Positions 16,668-24,764 of a DNA stretch of 37,508 nt are shown piece after piece. Position 1 is the stretch's first letter, and each line of letters opens with the position of its first letter. The DNA is from Legionellaceae bacterium. GTDB lineage: Bacteria; Pseudomonadota; Gammaproteobacteria; Legionellales; Legionellaceae. Position numbers and translations under genes: made by a program. The DNA lies in the NCBI GenBank assembly GCA_030696465.1, contig JAUYSE010000011.1, positions 1 through 37,508 of the forward strand, given 5' to 3'. A model generated the notes under the pieces. It was not told where the DNA came from. It searched no databases and was given only the letters and a program-made list of their open reading frames with translations.

Positions 16668-17045
16668 CTAACCCTCCTGAGAGATTAAATCCTTGTATTC
16701 TGAGTCTGAAAGCAATGTTTCTAGCTCTGTAGGGCGAGAAATAGCTAATCGTACGAGCCAACCTCGCTCTTCTGGTGATTCATTCACCAAGCCAGGATTT
16801 GCCTGTATTTCTGTATTCACTGCAACCACCGTTCCACTCACCGGGGCATAAAAATCAGCGGCCGCTTTTACAGATTCGAGTACGCCCATTTCTTGACCTG
16901 CATTCCAGGAAGAACCTATTTCTGGTAGTTCCACAAACACTAAATCACCCAGCAAAGACTGCGCATGCTCGCTAATACCTATGGCATAATTTGCGTCTTC
17001 TGCTTCTACCCATTCATGCGTTTTTGTAAATTTTTTTGATGTCAT
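16668..17045 (-). CDS. gcvH: Glycine cleavage system H protein
   Basis: GcvH is the lipoylated carrier that shuttles the aminomethyl group between the P, T and L proteins. The product is 125 aa. THEWVE is near the N-terminus, [12 protein letters not shown] follows, and the lipoyl-lysine motif [16 protein letters not shown] lies at about residues 56-71. AAGGA lies 8 bases before the ATG and overlaps the gcvT stop codon, which is 4 bases upstream, indicating coupling. No lipoate ligase or L-protein gene lies in the window, so those must be elsewhere. Confidence 0.96.
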   Translation of the reverse strand: MTSKKFTKTHEWVEAEDANYAIGISEHAQSLLGDLVFVELPEIGSSWNAGQEMGVLESVKAAADFYAPVSGTVVAVNTEIQANPGLVNESPEERGWLVRLAISRPTELETLLSDSEYKDLISQEG

Positions 17046-17049
17046 GTTA

Positions 17050-18123
17050 TTATCCTTTTTTTAAAAAGCGCGGAGGAACTATTTTGGCAGGTAAACGTTT
17101 TCCACGAATATCCACCGTCACCTGAGAAGAAACTTCTGATGCAATCCGTGCCAAAGCGATAGAGTCTCCTCGCGTTGGGGAATAAGTGCCACTCGTAATC
17201 ACTCCGATCTCTTGACCTTGATGCCAGACAGTCTGTCCGTGACGCATCACCCCTTTTTCTTCTAAAACTAAACCTACCATTTTTTGTTGTGGCCCTTGTG
17301 CTTTTTGACTTAATAAGGCCCCTTTTCCAATAAAATCACGATCGGCCTGATCCAGCATGACGGTCCAAGCCAAACCAGATTCTAAGGGTGTGGTGGTTTC
17401 ATCCATATCTTGGCCGGATAATAAAAATCCCGCCTCTAAACGCAGGGTATCACGTGCACCTAAACCACAAGGCTGAACGCCGGCGGCTAGCAGCGCATCC
17501 CAAAATAAACGCACGTCTTCTTTAGGTATTAAAATTTCTAATCCATCTTCGCCAGTATATCCAGTTCGCGCAAAAAACCAATCTTGTACTTCTACGCATT
17601 CAAAACGACGCAAGGTAGAAACCGCATCCCACTGTGCTGGTGCTAATACTTGACTTAATTTTTCAAATGCCTCTGGACCTTGTACGGCTAAAATTGCTAA
17701 ATCATTGCGTTCTTGTAAACCCAGCGAAAATCCTTCGCTTTTTGCGTGAATCCATTCTAAATCACGCTTTCGCTTTCCAGCGTTTAAAATGACTCGATAT
17801 TGATCAGGACTACGCTGATAAACAATCAGATCATCAATAATGCCGCCATTCTCATTACACATACAGCTGTACAGTGCGCCACCAGTCACAGGGATTTTAT
17901 CTATATCATTGGTTAATAGTTTACGTAAAAAATGACGGCCACCTGCACCGAGAATATCTAAAATAAGCATATGAGAAACATCAAAAACAGCGGCGTGTTG
18001 ACGTACAACATGGTGCTCATGAAGCTGAGATCCATAATGTAATGGCATTTCCCAACCATAAAAATTTACCATGTGGGCGCCTGCGGCAATATGTGCATCA
18101 TATAGTGGGGTTTTTTGTGTCAT
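17050..18123 (-). CDS. gcvT: Aminomethyltransferase (glycine cleavage T protein)
   Basis: GcvT transfers the methylene group from lipoyl-GcvH to tetrahydrofolate and releases ammonia. The product is 357 aa, the normal size. LYDAHIAAGAHMVNFYGWEMPLHYG opens the protein, HAAVFDVSHM contains the conserved substrate-site region, LLTNDIDKI and GGIIDDLIVYQ follow, and GARDTLRLEAGFLLSGQDMDE is the folate-binding block. AAAAGGATGTTGGT precedes the ATG. It is the first gene of the gcv operon. The upstream region holds the inverted-repeat element at 18149-18261 instead of a recognisable glycine riboswitch. Confidence 0.96.
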   Translation of the reverse strand: MTQKTPLYDAHIAAGAHMVNFYGWEMPLHYGSQLHEHHVVRQHAAVFDVSHMLILDILGAGGRHFLRKLLTNDIDKIPVTGGALYSCMCNENGGIIDDLIVYQRSPDQYRVILNAGKRKRDLEWIHAKSEGFSLGLQERNDLAILAVQGPEAFEKLSQVLAPAQWDAVSTLRRFECVEVQDWFFARTGYTGEDGLEILIPKEDVRLFWDALLAAGVQPCGLGARDTLRLEAGFLLSGQDMDETTTPLESGLAWTVMLDQADRDFIGKGALLSQKAQGPQQKMVGLVLEEKGVMRHGQTVWHQGQEIGVITSGTYSPTRGDSIALARIASEVSSQVTVDIRGKRLPAKIVPPRFLKKG

Positions 18124-18148
18124 ACCAACATCCTTTTGTTATTGTATC

Positions 18149-18261
18149 CTCTTCGCACTTGAATTTTCGGCGTTGTTGTCCGTTCACCATCGGTCATGGA
18201 CCACAAGTACACTCCCTCGGCTCGTTCATGGATGCCTAGCCGAAAATTCAATTGCTGTGAG
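18149..18261. mobile_element. Inverted-repeat element upstream of gcvT, copy A
   Basis: TTGAATTTTCGGC at 18159-18171 is perfectly inverted at 18239-18251. The match extends outward with mismatches to about 23 bp (CTCTTCGCACTTGAATTTTCGGC against CTCACAGCAATTGAATTTTCGGC). The interior contains a GGTC-ATG-GACC hairpin and no ORF. The left 25 bases recur with one mismatch at 37484-37508. It fills most of the 170-bp gap between gcvT and the class II aldolase gene. Confidence 0.75.
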
Positions 18262-18293
18262 TATTATTACTCCGCAGCAAGAAATGCTTTCGA

Positions 18294-19025
18294 TTATACG
18301 CGCTCTTTTTCCTGAATCAAGCGGTTCTGTCTCTTCAATAATCGGCCCCATGCTTCCCAATCTCGGGCGCCTAATTGTGCTTCAAAACTCAATAAATCAG
18401 CGACCGCTTGCTCGCATATATCTGCCGAAGGAGTCACCAAGGGTTGCTGCATAGCAAGCGCCATACATTGCGTTTTACATGCCATTTGTAGATGATAGGT
18501 ATAAAACATCGCTTCTTGGATAGTTCGTCCCCCAAGAATGGCACCATGATTGCGTAAAAGCAGTGTATATCCTTGCTGAAAATCTTGAATGAGTGCCTTC
18601 CCGGCGTCCCAATCTAAAGTAAGCGAGTGATAGCCATGATAAGCAACTTGATTATAAAAATGGAGAGCCCACTGGCTAATCGGCAATAAACCGGCTTCCA
18701 TCGCCGATACTGCGACTATTTCTGGGGTGTGGATGTGAAATAATGCTTGAATATCTGGACGAGCAGTATATAAAGAACTGTGTATCACATAACCCGTTCG
18801 ATTATATTGATACTCTTCACCCTCTAAAATATCCCCTTGTAAGCTAATCTTCATTAATGTATCCGCTTGGGTTTCTTCAAACCGCAAGCCGAAAGGATAA
18901 ATATAGAAGGCATCTTGTGTGCTCGCTCGCACAGAAAGATGTGTGTAAGTATGATCATCCAAGCCTAAATACGCTAAGGTATGATAGGCTTGCGTCAATT
19001 GTTGCTTTAGAGATGTGCAGTTCAT
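18294..19025 (-). CDS. Class II aldolase/adducin family protein
   Basis: A 243-aa protein with the class II aldolase fold. The zinc-ligand motifs are visible: HIHTPEI (HxH) near residue 98 and LLRNHGAIL near residue 158. The early THLSVRA segment matches the usual phosphate-site region. In sugar-phosphate aldolases such as FucA a catalytic Glu stands four residues before the conserved His of the preceding helix. Here [17 protein letters not shown] has Gly at that place, as in adducin-type members, so aldol cleavage of fuculose phosphate is unlikely. AGGGG lies 8 bases before the ATG. The substrate is unknown. It is on the same strand as the permease gene upstream (48-bp gap) and may be co-transcribed with it. 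Confidence 0.88.
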   Translation of the reverse strand: MNCTSLKQQLTQAYHTLAYLGLDDHTYTHLSVRASTQDAFYIYPFGLRFEETQADTLMKISLQGDILEGEEYQYNRTGYVIHSSLYTARPDIQALFHIHTPEIVAVSAMEAGLLPISQWALHFYNQVAYHGYHSLTLDWDAGKALIQDFQQGYTLLLRNHGAILGGRTIQEAMFYTYHLQMACKTQCMALAMQQPLVTPSADICEQAVADLLSFEAQLGARDWEAWGRLLKRQNRLIQEKERV

Positions 19026-19053
19026 GGTGAACCCCTTTGTATCACGGGGCTGC

Positions 19054-19071
19054 TATACTACTCGCAGTATA
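19054..19071. promoter_or_regulatory. Palindrome TATACT-N6-AGTATA before the aldolase-like gene
   Basis: TATACT at 19054-19059 and AGTATA at 19066-19071 form a symmetric 18-base site in the 48-bp gap between the permease stop and the aldolase start. On the minus strand TATACT could be a -10 box for the aldolase gene, or the symmetry could mark an operator. No good -35 was seen. Confidence 0.3.
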
Positions 19072-19073
19072 AC

Positions 19074-19976
19074 TTATGAAAGTTCCAGCAAACGGTCGTC
19101 TAAGCGATCCGTATTACGCTGCTCTTTCACATAAGCCCGACCAATGGAGACCACATTATACACCAATATCGCCAGCAGCAAAGTACGTAATGCATGCTCA
19201 CTTAATTCATTAAATATAGGTAAGGCAAAAAATACGCCTAGACAACCCGCAACACTTAAAATCATGGTTTTCTTTAAAGGAATTTTCTGCTCTTTCAAAA
19301 ACACTAAGGTCGTTAAGGGTTGTTGCATTGCACCGGCAATAGTCATAATGGGAAAAGCTACTTCAGGAGACACACCCAGTAAAAATAACACGCTTTGAAT
19401 CATGACGAATAAACCAACACCGACGGAAGTCAGGGCTCCACACAACATCATACCCAAGAAGCCGACTCCTAAGCGCCATCCGTCTAGAGAGGTCGCCTCA
19501 CCCGCGATAGGAAACCAATTCATTTGATACCCTATTAACAACATCACGAGAACAGAAAAGCACATCAACATGACTAAGCGAATATGTTGTTTTTCAGTGT
19601 AACTCACAACTTTTCCACCACAAACACCGCCGATACAAGTGCCTAAAACCAAAACCAATAAGGTCTTAACATCTACATCGACAAACTGCATGAAAAAAAT
19701 AGCTTCGATAATGCCAGGTACTACCTGCGCGCCATTCACTACCGCGGGAAGCTCTTCATCCGAAAACGTACCAAACATTTTAGCCAGCGCCACATTTACG
19801 GCAAAACTACCGACACCAAAGGTATCTGCCATAAACGCAATGATGCCACTGATGGTTAACTGGATATACTCCCGTGTAGATACCTGCACTGGCGCTTGCT
19901 TTCGCATTGCACAGATCATGCCTACAACACAAAAAATGCTTAAGAAGAGTATTATTCCGGCTAAAATCATCATCAT
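19074..19976 (-). CDS. TauE/SafE-type (TSUP) membrane permease
   Basis: A 300-aa inner-membrane protein with about eight hydrophobic helices. The two TSUP half-repeats are recognisable by glycine-rich segments: ADTFGVGSFAVNVALAK in the first half and GALTSVGVGLFVMIQSVLFLLGVSP in the second, each leading into a long helix. Family members export or import sulfite, sulfonates or other small organic anions; the substrate cannot be deduced here. The track start at 20009 has no ribosome site; AAGGATGTCTGC precedes the ATG triplet at 19976, so that start is preferred. A TGGTATAAT promoter lies upstream. It is followed on the same strand by the aldolase-like gene. Confidence 0.9.
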   Translation of the reverse strand: MMMILAGIILFLSIFCVVGMICAMRKQAPVQVSTREYIQLTISGIIAFMADTFGVGSFAVNVALAKMFGTFSDEELPAVVNGAQVVPGIIEAIFFMQFVDVDVKTLLVLVLGTCIGGVCGGKVVSYTEKQHIRLVMLMCFSVLVMLLIGYQMNWFPIAGEATSLDGWRLGVGFLGMMLCGALTSVGVGLFVMIQSVLFLLGVSPEVAFPIMTIAGAMQQPLTTLVFLKEQKIPLKKTMILSVAGCLGVFFALPIFNELSEHALRTLLLAILVYNVVSIGRAYVKEQRNTDRLDDRLLELS

Positions 19977-20260
19977 GCAGACATCCTTAGTTTTGAGGTA
20001 GGACTTCATTAGTCAAGTTTTGGCTCAAAAAAGAACAATATGAGCTTTTCTGAGTGCATTATACCAAACTCCCCAGAATATGGAAGCTTTATTTTTAAAC
20101 AATGTGTGCTTTTGTGGGTTTTACGCAAAGGGCGATAGTATTATCTTTTTTTCGCCAAAAAATCAAGTACTTTAAAATATACGATTTGATGCAAGTAGAA
20201 GAAACTCTCCAAAAATGATATGCTTACTTCTCTGTTTGTAAACCACTACGGTAATCGATT
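19977..20260. other. Intergenic region between permease and TlpA-like genes
   Basis: A 284-bp A/T-rich divergent gap. It contains the minus-strand extended -10 promoter at 20058-20066 and a possible plus-strand TGATATGCT -10 at about 20216 for the TlpA-like gene. A weak GGCGA/TCGCC hairpin lies at about 20130-20155. I see no ORF, RNA gene or repeat in it. Confidence 0.5.
20058..20066 (-). promoter_or_regulatory. Extended -10 promoter of the permease gene
   Basis: Read on the minus strand, TGGTATAAT is a perfect -10 hexamer with the TGn extension, about 80 bases ahead of the chosen start at 19976. The -35 position (CTTCCA) is poor, as expected for an extended -10 promoter. Confidence 0.55.
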
Positions 20261-20713
20261 ATGCAGCGCAGTATCCTTGCTCTCAGTATATTTTTCAGCG
20301 TATTTTTTGCAAATCCGCTATTAGCCGCCCCCAATCTACAACCGCTCATTGGCAAAACAGTCCCATTACAAGCATTACACGGAAAATGGGTATTTATTAA
20401 TTATTGGGCAAATTGGTGTCACCCTTGCCTAGAAGAAATCCCTGCCTTAAATGCTTTCTACAAAAAAAATAAAAACAAAGTCGCACTCTATGCCTTACAC
20501 TGGGATCCATTACCTCCGGCGGATCTCGCTGCCCTTGTACATCAATACGGCTTAACATACCCTAGCTTAAAAACTGACCCTGGACCTGCACTGGGGATAG
20601 AAGAACTACAAGGTGTACCTGCTACTATTGTACTCACGCCCCAAGGGAAACTAAAAACTATTCTTTATGGTGCGCAAACACTGGCAAGTCTTGAGGAAGA
20701 ATTGAGTTCATAA
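20261..20713 (+). CDS. Secreted TlpA/ResA-type thioredoxin-like protein
   Basis: A 150-aa periplasmic thiol-disulfide oxidoreductase. A Sec signal peptide (MQRSILALSIFFSVFFANPLLAA) with probable cleavage after LLAA is followed by the thioredoxin fold. WANWCHPCLEE, with the CxxC active site at about residues 53-56, lies after a FINYW strand. The cis-proline segment is GVPATIVLTPQGK near residue 117. The WCHPC dipeptide and 150-aa size resemble TlpA/ResA/CcmG-like reductants used in cytochrome c maturation or in keeping periplasmic thiols reduced. No Ccm gene is nearby, so the partner is unknown. The ribosome site is weak. Confidence 0.9.
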   Translation: MQRSILALSIFFSVFFANPLLAAPNLQPLIGKTVPLQALHGKWVFINYWANWCHPCLEEIPALNAFYKKNKNKVALYALHWDPLPPADLAALVHQYGLTYPSLKTDPGPALGIEELQGVPATIVLTPQGKLKTILYGAQTLASLEEELSS

Positions 20714-20723
20714 CGTCTGATGA

Positions 20724-20858
20724 TTACCAGACTGCTAACGAAAAATTTTTCAAAATCAACTGATCTTTCGTCACTAATGGAATATTTAAAATACTAGTTG
20801 CAGCAACCATAACGCGATCAACAGGATCGCGTGTCCATGAAATATCTATTGCTTTCAT
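20724..20858 (-). pseudogene. Remnant of a PIN-domain (VapC-like) toxin, C-terminal 44 residues
   Basis: The minus strand encodes 44 residues ending in a stop, not listed in the ORF track. The string WTRDPVDRVMVAATSILNIP, then LVTKDQLI and a terminal W match the end of PIN-domain ribonuclease toxins, where DPxDR and the TKD aspartate are part of the acidic active site. A TAA lies three codons before the first ATG, and the upstream sequence shows no N-terminal PIN half or antitoxin. The N-terminal acidic residues are therefore missing and the gene is most likely a decayed toxin-antitoxin relic. Confidence 0.72.
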
Positions 20859-21014
20859 TGTGCTTTATTCACTCCTGTTACGGAGTGAGGACCAAGTGCA
20901 ATTTTAGGGCATTAAGCTGAATCTTCTACACAAGTCCTTAAAGAATCCACTATAAACTATGTATTTTGGATTTTTTAGTTGTCTTTCTGTTTTGCTCTAA
21001 AATTAAAAAAGACC

Positions 21015-21160
21015 CGTCATCCCGAGCCAGTTTGAATTAAGTTAAATTCTCTGAAAATTCCGCGAGGGATCCCTTGCTGCTGGGATCGATCTGTCTGCAG
21101 GAGATTTCTCGCAGAATTCTCTGTGGTTCTTTTCTGTATTAAAACTGGCTCGAAATGACG
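21015..21160. mobile_element. MITE-like inverted-repeat element
   Basis: CGTCATCCCGAGCCAGTTT at 21015-21033 is inverted at 21142-21160 with two mismatches (CGTCATTTCGAGCCAGTTT). A second, inner pair (GAAAATTCCGCGAG with GAGAATTCTGCGAG) makes the 146-bp unit fold on itself. It has no coding capacity. The CGTCATnnCGAG ends resemble the palindromic repeats frequent in intracellular alpha- and gammaproteobacteria. Confidence 0.65.
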
Positions 21161-21267
21161 TGCTATTTTATTATCTGCTCAGGATATAGATGTGACCAAG
21201 AGACAGGGGCATTAAGGCCTGCTAAGGCTCGCGCGCTCGCCAAGCAGCCCTAAATCCCAGGACGACA

Positions 21268-21290
21268 CATCCATCCATCCATTCATTCAT
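21268..21290. repeat. CATC/CATT tetranucleotide run
   Basis: Three CATC units followed by CATT units form a short microsatellite within the gene-free region. It is not inside an ORF, so phase variation of a protein is not indicated. Confidence 0.6.
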
Positions 21291-21357
21291 GCGCGCTACT
21301 CACCTCACGTGTCACACAGAAGTTCAGTGGGATTTCTTGTTAAATACACTGAAGGTT

Positions 21358-21480
21358 GCAGAAGGAATGAAGGCGAGAAGCGTCTTTAAAAAACGTCAAA
21401 AAACAGGACGTTTTTTGCGAGCAGCCAGGGATGGCATATAGCGTTTTTTTAAAGACGCTTCTCGCCTTTATTACTTCTAC
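21358..21480. mobile_element. Long inverted-repeat element upstream of the uvrB 3' end
   Basis: AAGGCGAGAAGCGTCTTTAAAAAACG at 21370-21395 is inverted at 21442-21468, differing only by one A in the A-run. The match extends outward through GAAG..AAT with a few mismatches to roughly 37 bp per arm. The loop carries a further AACGTC/GACGTT hairpin. Total size is about 123 bp with no ORF. It could be a MITE-type repeat or a very strong hairpin in a convergent transcript. Confidence 0.7.
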
Positions 21481-21500
21481 CTCGATCCAAATTAAAACAT

Positions 21501-21525
21501 AAATTAAAATTAAAATTAAAATTTT
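21501..21525. repeat. AAATTA hexanucleotide run
   Basis: Between three and four AAATTA units lie about 50 bases beyond the uvrB stop. They are intergenic. Confidence 0.6.
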
Positions 21526-21577
21526 CCTGGATTCCGCAGATAAACCGCAGAAAGCAGGCTTCAGTGTATCCGTATCT

Positions 21578-23554
21578 CTAGATCCACTGCTTTTTTAGCC
21601 AAGCAATTTTATCGCGAATCAGTGCCGCTTCTTCAAACTCTAAATTCTGAGCATGCATCCGCATTTGTTTTTCTAAAAGAATCATTTCTTTTTGTGCGGC
21701 CTCCACAGAGTGAATGTTCATACCTTGCGCCGCAACCTCCGTAACAGGAGCATCCTCAGGTACCGCTAATGTCCCCATAATGGGTTTTTCTATTCCTTTC
21801 GGTGTAATGCCATGTAACACGTTATGTGCTTTTTGTCTCTCTCGTCGCCTATCCGTTTCATCCATCGCGCGGCGCATAGAGTTGGTGATAGTAGTGGCGT
21901 ATAAAATCACACGTCCCTGAATATTACGCGCGGCTCGACCTATGGTTTGGATGAGTGAACGCTCTGAACGTAAAAACCCTTCCTTATCAGCATCTAAGAT
22001 GGCAACCAACGCCACTTCGGGCATATCGAGTCCTTCACGTAATAAGTTAATGCCCACTAATACATCGAAAGTGCCTAGGCGCAAATCCCGAATAATTTCC
22101 ATACGTTCAATGGTATCAATATCAGAATGCAAATAACGCACTTTGATTCCATGTTCTGCCAAATAGTCTGTTAAATTTTCCGCCATCTTTTTGGTGAGCG
22201 TGGTTACTAATACACGATAACCTTCGCGCGTGACCAACGTGATTTCCGAGAGTAAATCCTCCACTTGCGTCGTCGCATCTCGTACTGTAATCTCGGGATC
22301 GATCAGCCCCGTCGGACGTATCACTTGCTCTATTAAAGCATCCGTGTGCGCCATTTCATAAGGGCCAGGTGTCGCCGATACATATATCGTTTGTGGAGAA
22401 CGTGCCTCAAACTCATCAAATTGTAAGGGGCGATTATCCAGTGCCGATGGCAAACGAAAGCCATACTCGACTAAAGTTTGTTTGCGCGCTCTATCCCCTT
22501 TATACATCCCCCCAATTTGTGGCACGGTCACATGTGATTCATCCAACACCAACAAAGCATCATCCGGCAAATAATCAAATAACGTCGGCGGTGCCTCACC
22601 GGGAAGACGTCCTGATAGGTAACGGGAATAATTTTCAATCCCGGAGCAATATCCCAACTCCAACAACATTTCTATATCAAAATTAGTGCGTTGCTCTAAA
22701 CGCTGTGCTTCGACTAATTTATTCTGTGCGGTAAACTCTATGAGTCGCGACTCTAACTCTGCTTTAATCGGATCAATAGACGCCAATAAGCGTTCCCGCG
22801 GTGTCACATAATGCGTTTTAGGAAAAACCGTAATACGAGCCAACTTACTCATCATGCGCCCCGTTAAAGGATCAAACCGGCGAATACTGTGGATGGTTTC
22901 ATCAAAAAGTTCTATACGAACCGCTTCTTTTTCTACCTCTGCGGGAAAAATATCAATCGTATCTCCATGCACTCGAAACTGCCCTCGCTCTAACACCAAG
23001 GTAGTTCGTGTGTATTGCATGTCCACCAAACGTTGCAAAATTTCTCGCTGCGGAATACGCTCCCCGAGCACGCACTGCAAAACCATACGTAAATAAGAGT
23101 CTGGATCTCCTAAGCCATAAATAGCAGACACACTGGCAACAATGATTACATCTCGCCGTTCTATCAACGCCTTTGTGGCGGAAAGACGCATCTGCTCAAT
23201 GTGTTCATTGATGGAAGCATCTTTTTCAATAAAAGTATCTGATGCAGGAACATACGCTTCTGGTTGATAATAATCGTAATATGAGACAAAATACTCGACT
23301 GCATTATTGGGGAAAAATGCTTTAAACTCACTGTACAATTGTGCAGCCAAAGTTTTATTAGGTGCCATCACTAACGTTGGGCGATCTATGGTTTGAATAA
23401 CATGCGCGATGGTAAATGTCTTTCCAGACCCCGTCACCCCTAATAATACCTGGCGTGCAAGACCAGCTTGTACCCCATCCACTAAATGTTGGATGGCCCC
23501 TGGCTGATCGCCCGCAGGGCTATACTCTGAACATAACTGAAAGGATGAATTCAT
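21578..23554 (-). CDS. uvrB: Excinuclease ABC subunit B
   Basis: UvrB verifies DNA damage delivered by UvrA and recruits UvrC in nucleotide excision repair. The product is 658 aa. The Walker A motif [10 protein letters not shown] lies near residue 40, the beta-hairpin [12 protein letters not shown] near 92, LVLDESH is the Walker [23 protein letters not shown] is the family signature, and [18 protein letters not shown] and QTIGRAARN are helicase motifs V and VI. A C-terminal UVR motif ([23 protein letters not shown]) is present. The track extends to 23716, but AAGGA before the ATG at 23554 and the N-terminus [14 protein letters not shown] mark the real start. The divergent aspC start is only 25 bp away. 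Confidence 0.97.
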   Translation of the reverse strand: MNSSFQLCSEYSPAGDQPGAIQHLVDGVQAGLARQVLLGVTGSGKTFTIAHVIQTIDRPTLVMAPNKTLAAQLYSEFKAFFPNNAVEYFVSYYDYYQPEAYVPASDTFIEKDASINEHIEQMRLSATKALIERRDVIIVASVSAIYGLGDPDSYLRMVLQCVLGERIPQREILQRLVDMQYTRTTLVLERGQFRVHGDTIDIFPAEVEKEAVRIELFDETIHSIRRFDPLTGRMMSKLARITVFPKTHYVTPRERLLASIDPIKAELESRLIEFTAQNKLVEAQRLEQRTNFDIEMLLELGYCSGIENYSRYLSGRLPGEAPPTLFDYLPDDALLVLDESHVTVPQIGGMYKGDRARKQTLVEYGFRLPSALDNRPLQFDEFEARSPQTIYVSATPGPYEMAHTDALIEQVIRPTGLIDPEITVRDATTQVEDLLSEITLVTREGYRVLVTTLTKKMAENLTDYLAEHGIKVRYLHSDIDTIERMEIIRDLRLGTFDVLVGINLLREGLDMPEVALVAILDADKEGFLRSERSLIQTIGRAARNIQGRVILYATTITNSMRRAMDETDRRRERQKAHNVLHGITPKGIEKPIMGTLAVPEDAPVTEVAAQGMNIHSVEAAQKEMILLEKQMRMHAQNLEFEEAALIRDKIAWLKKQWI

Positions 23555-23579
23555 ACATTCCTTATTACAAGAGGCTTCT

Positions 23580-24764
23580 ATGTCAATATTACTTGCTGAA
23601 CGCTTAAAATTAGTTAAACCTTCGCCTACCTTGGCGGTCACTGCTCGTGCAGCAGCCATGCGTGCAGCAGGTGCAGATATTATCAGTTTCGGCTCAGGAG
23701 AACCAGATTTTGACACCCCGGAGCATATTAAACAAGCCGCGATTAAGGCGATTCAAAATGGTTTTACTAAATATACCGCCGTCGGTGGAATTCCTGAATT
23801 AAAAGAAGCGGTTCGCCAAAAATTTAAAGAAGATAATCAGCTAGAATACTCCACCGACGAAATCGTTATTTCTGTTGGTGGTAAACAAAGCATCTACAAT
23901 CTCTGTCAAGCACTGATCAATCCTGGCGATGAAGTTATTATCCCTGCTCCATACTGGGTTTCTTATCCAGATATCGCTTTATTAGCAGAAGGCGTGCCCG
24001 TTATTATCCCTACCACTATCGATCAACATTATAAAATTTTACCAGAACAGCTTGACGCAGCCATTACCCCAAAAACTCGACTCTTTTTTATCAATAGTCC
24101 TTCAAACCCATCGGGTATTGCATACAGTGCAGCAGAGCTCCGCGCACTAGGAGATGTCCTTGAGCGACATCCGCACGTTCTCATTGCTACCGATGATATG
24201 TACGAAAAGATTCTCTGGTCGCAACCTTTCGTGAATATTCTCAATACCAATCCTGCGCTATATTCTCGAACGATCGTGCTCAACGGCGTATCTAAAGCAT
24301 ACTCGATGACTGGCTGGCGTATTGGATATACAGCCGGGCCCAAACCCCTCATTAACGCAATGACCATGATTCAATCACAATCGACTTCGAATCCTTGTAG
24401 TATTGCACAAAAAGCAGCCGTTGCAGCCTTGTTAGGCCCTCAAGACGCAGTCGCACAGATGACCCAAGCCTTTGAACAAAGACATACTTATCTATTAGAG
24501 CGTCTCAACGCCATTCCAGGGATTCAAGTCGTTCCCGCAGATGGTACTTTTTATAGTTTTCCTTCCGTGCAAACTATTATTGAAGCCAAAAAATTGAAAA
24601 ATGACTTAGAGTTCTCGCAGCTTTTATTAGAAGAAACTGGCGTCGCTTTGGTTCCTGGCTCTGCTTTTGGATGTGAGGGTTGTATCCGTCTTTCTTTTGC
24701 CACGGACCTGACCTCTTTAGAAAAGGCGATGGACCGTCTAGCGCGTTTTTGCGAACTATCATAA
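23580..24764 (+). CDS. aspC: Pyridoxal-phosphate aspartate aminotransferase (class I, AspC/AAT-Ib like)
   Basis: It exchanges amino groups between aspartate and 2-oxoglutarate and may accept aromatic or prephenate-type substrates, as many class Ib enzymes do. The product is 394 aa. [13 protein letters not shown] is near residue 38, [14 protein letters not shown] near 63, [12 protein letters not shown] near 170, DDMYE near 203, and the PLP-lysine motif [14 protein letters not shown] near 238. All are typical of the Ib subgroup rather than of the E. coli AspC (Ia) type. GAGG lies just before the ATG. The TAA stop overlaps the next start (TAATG), opening a long chain of coupled genes. Confidence 0.9.
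   Translation: MSILLAERLKLVKPSPTLAVTARAAAMRAAGADIISFGSGEPDFDTPEHIKQAAIKAIQNGFTKYTAVGGIPELKEAVRQKFKEDNQLEYSTDEIVISVGGKQSIYNLCQALINPGDEVIIPAPYWVSYPDIALLAEGVPVIIPTTIDQHYKILPEQLDAAITPKTRLFFINSPSNPSGIAYSAAELRALGDVLERHPHVLIATDDMYEKILWSQPFVNILNTNPALYSRTIVLNGVSKAYSMTGWRIGYTAGPKPLINAMTMIQSQSTSNPCSIAQKAAVAALLGPQDAVAQMTQAFEQRHTYLLERLNAIPGIQVVPADGTFYSFPSVQTIIEAKKLKNDLEFSQLLLEETGVALVPGSAFGCEGCIRLSFATDLTSLEKAMDRLARFCELS

Larger units (their letters stand above)
20714..21577. other. Repeat-rich gene-free region between TlpA-like gene and uvrB
   Basis: This 864-bp stretch has no intact gene. From left to right it holds a PIN-toxin remnant (20724-20858), an unassigned A/T-rich part, an inverted-repeat element (21015-21160), a short unassigned part with GGCCTGCT/AAGCAGCC symmetry, a CATC/CATT run, a second inverted-repeat element (21358-21480) and an AAATTA run just before uvrB. 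It looks like a place where insertions and gene decay have accumulated. Confidence 0.7.

Noticed and set aside
18124-18293. Possible glycine riboswitch before gcvT
   Set aside because: The conserved glycine aptamer core and tandem aptamer arrangement are not visible; the space is occupied by an inverted-repeat element.
21193-21260. Possible tRNA or structured RNA around GGCCTGCTAAGGCTCGCGCGC
   Set aside because: Only one imperfect stem is seen; no T-loop, acceptor pairing or CCA end fits a tRNA.
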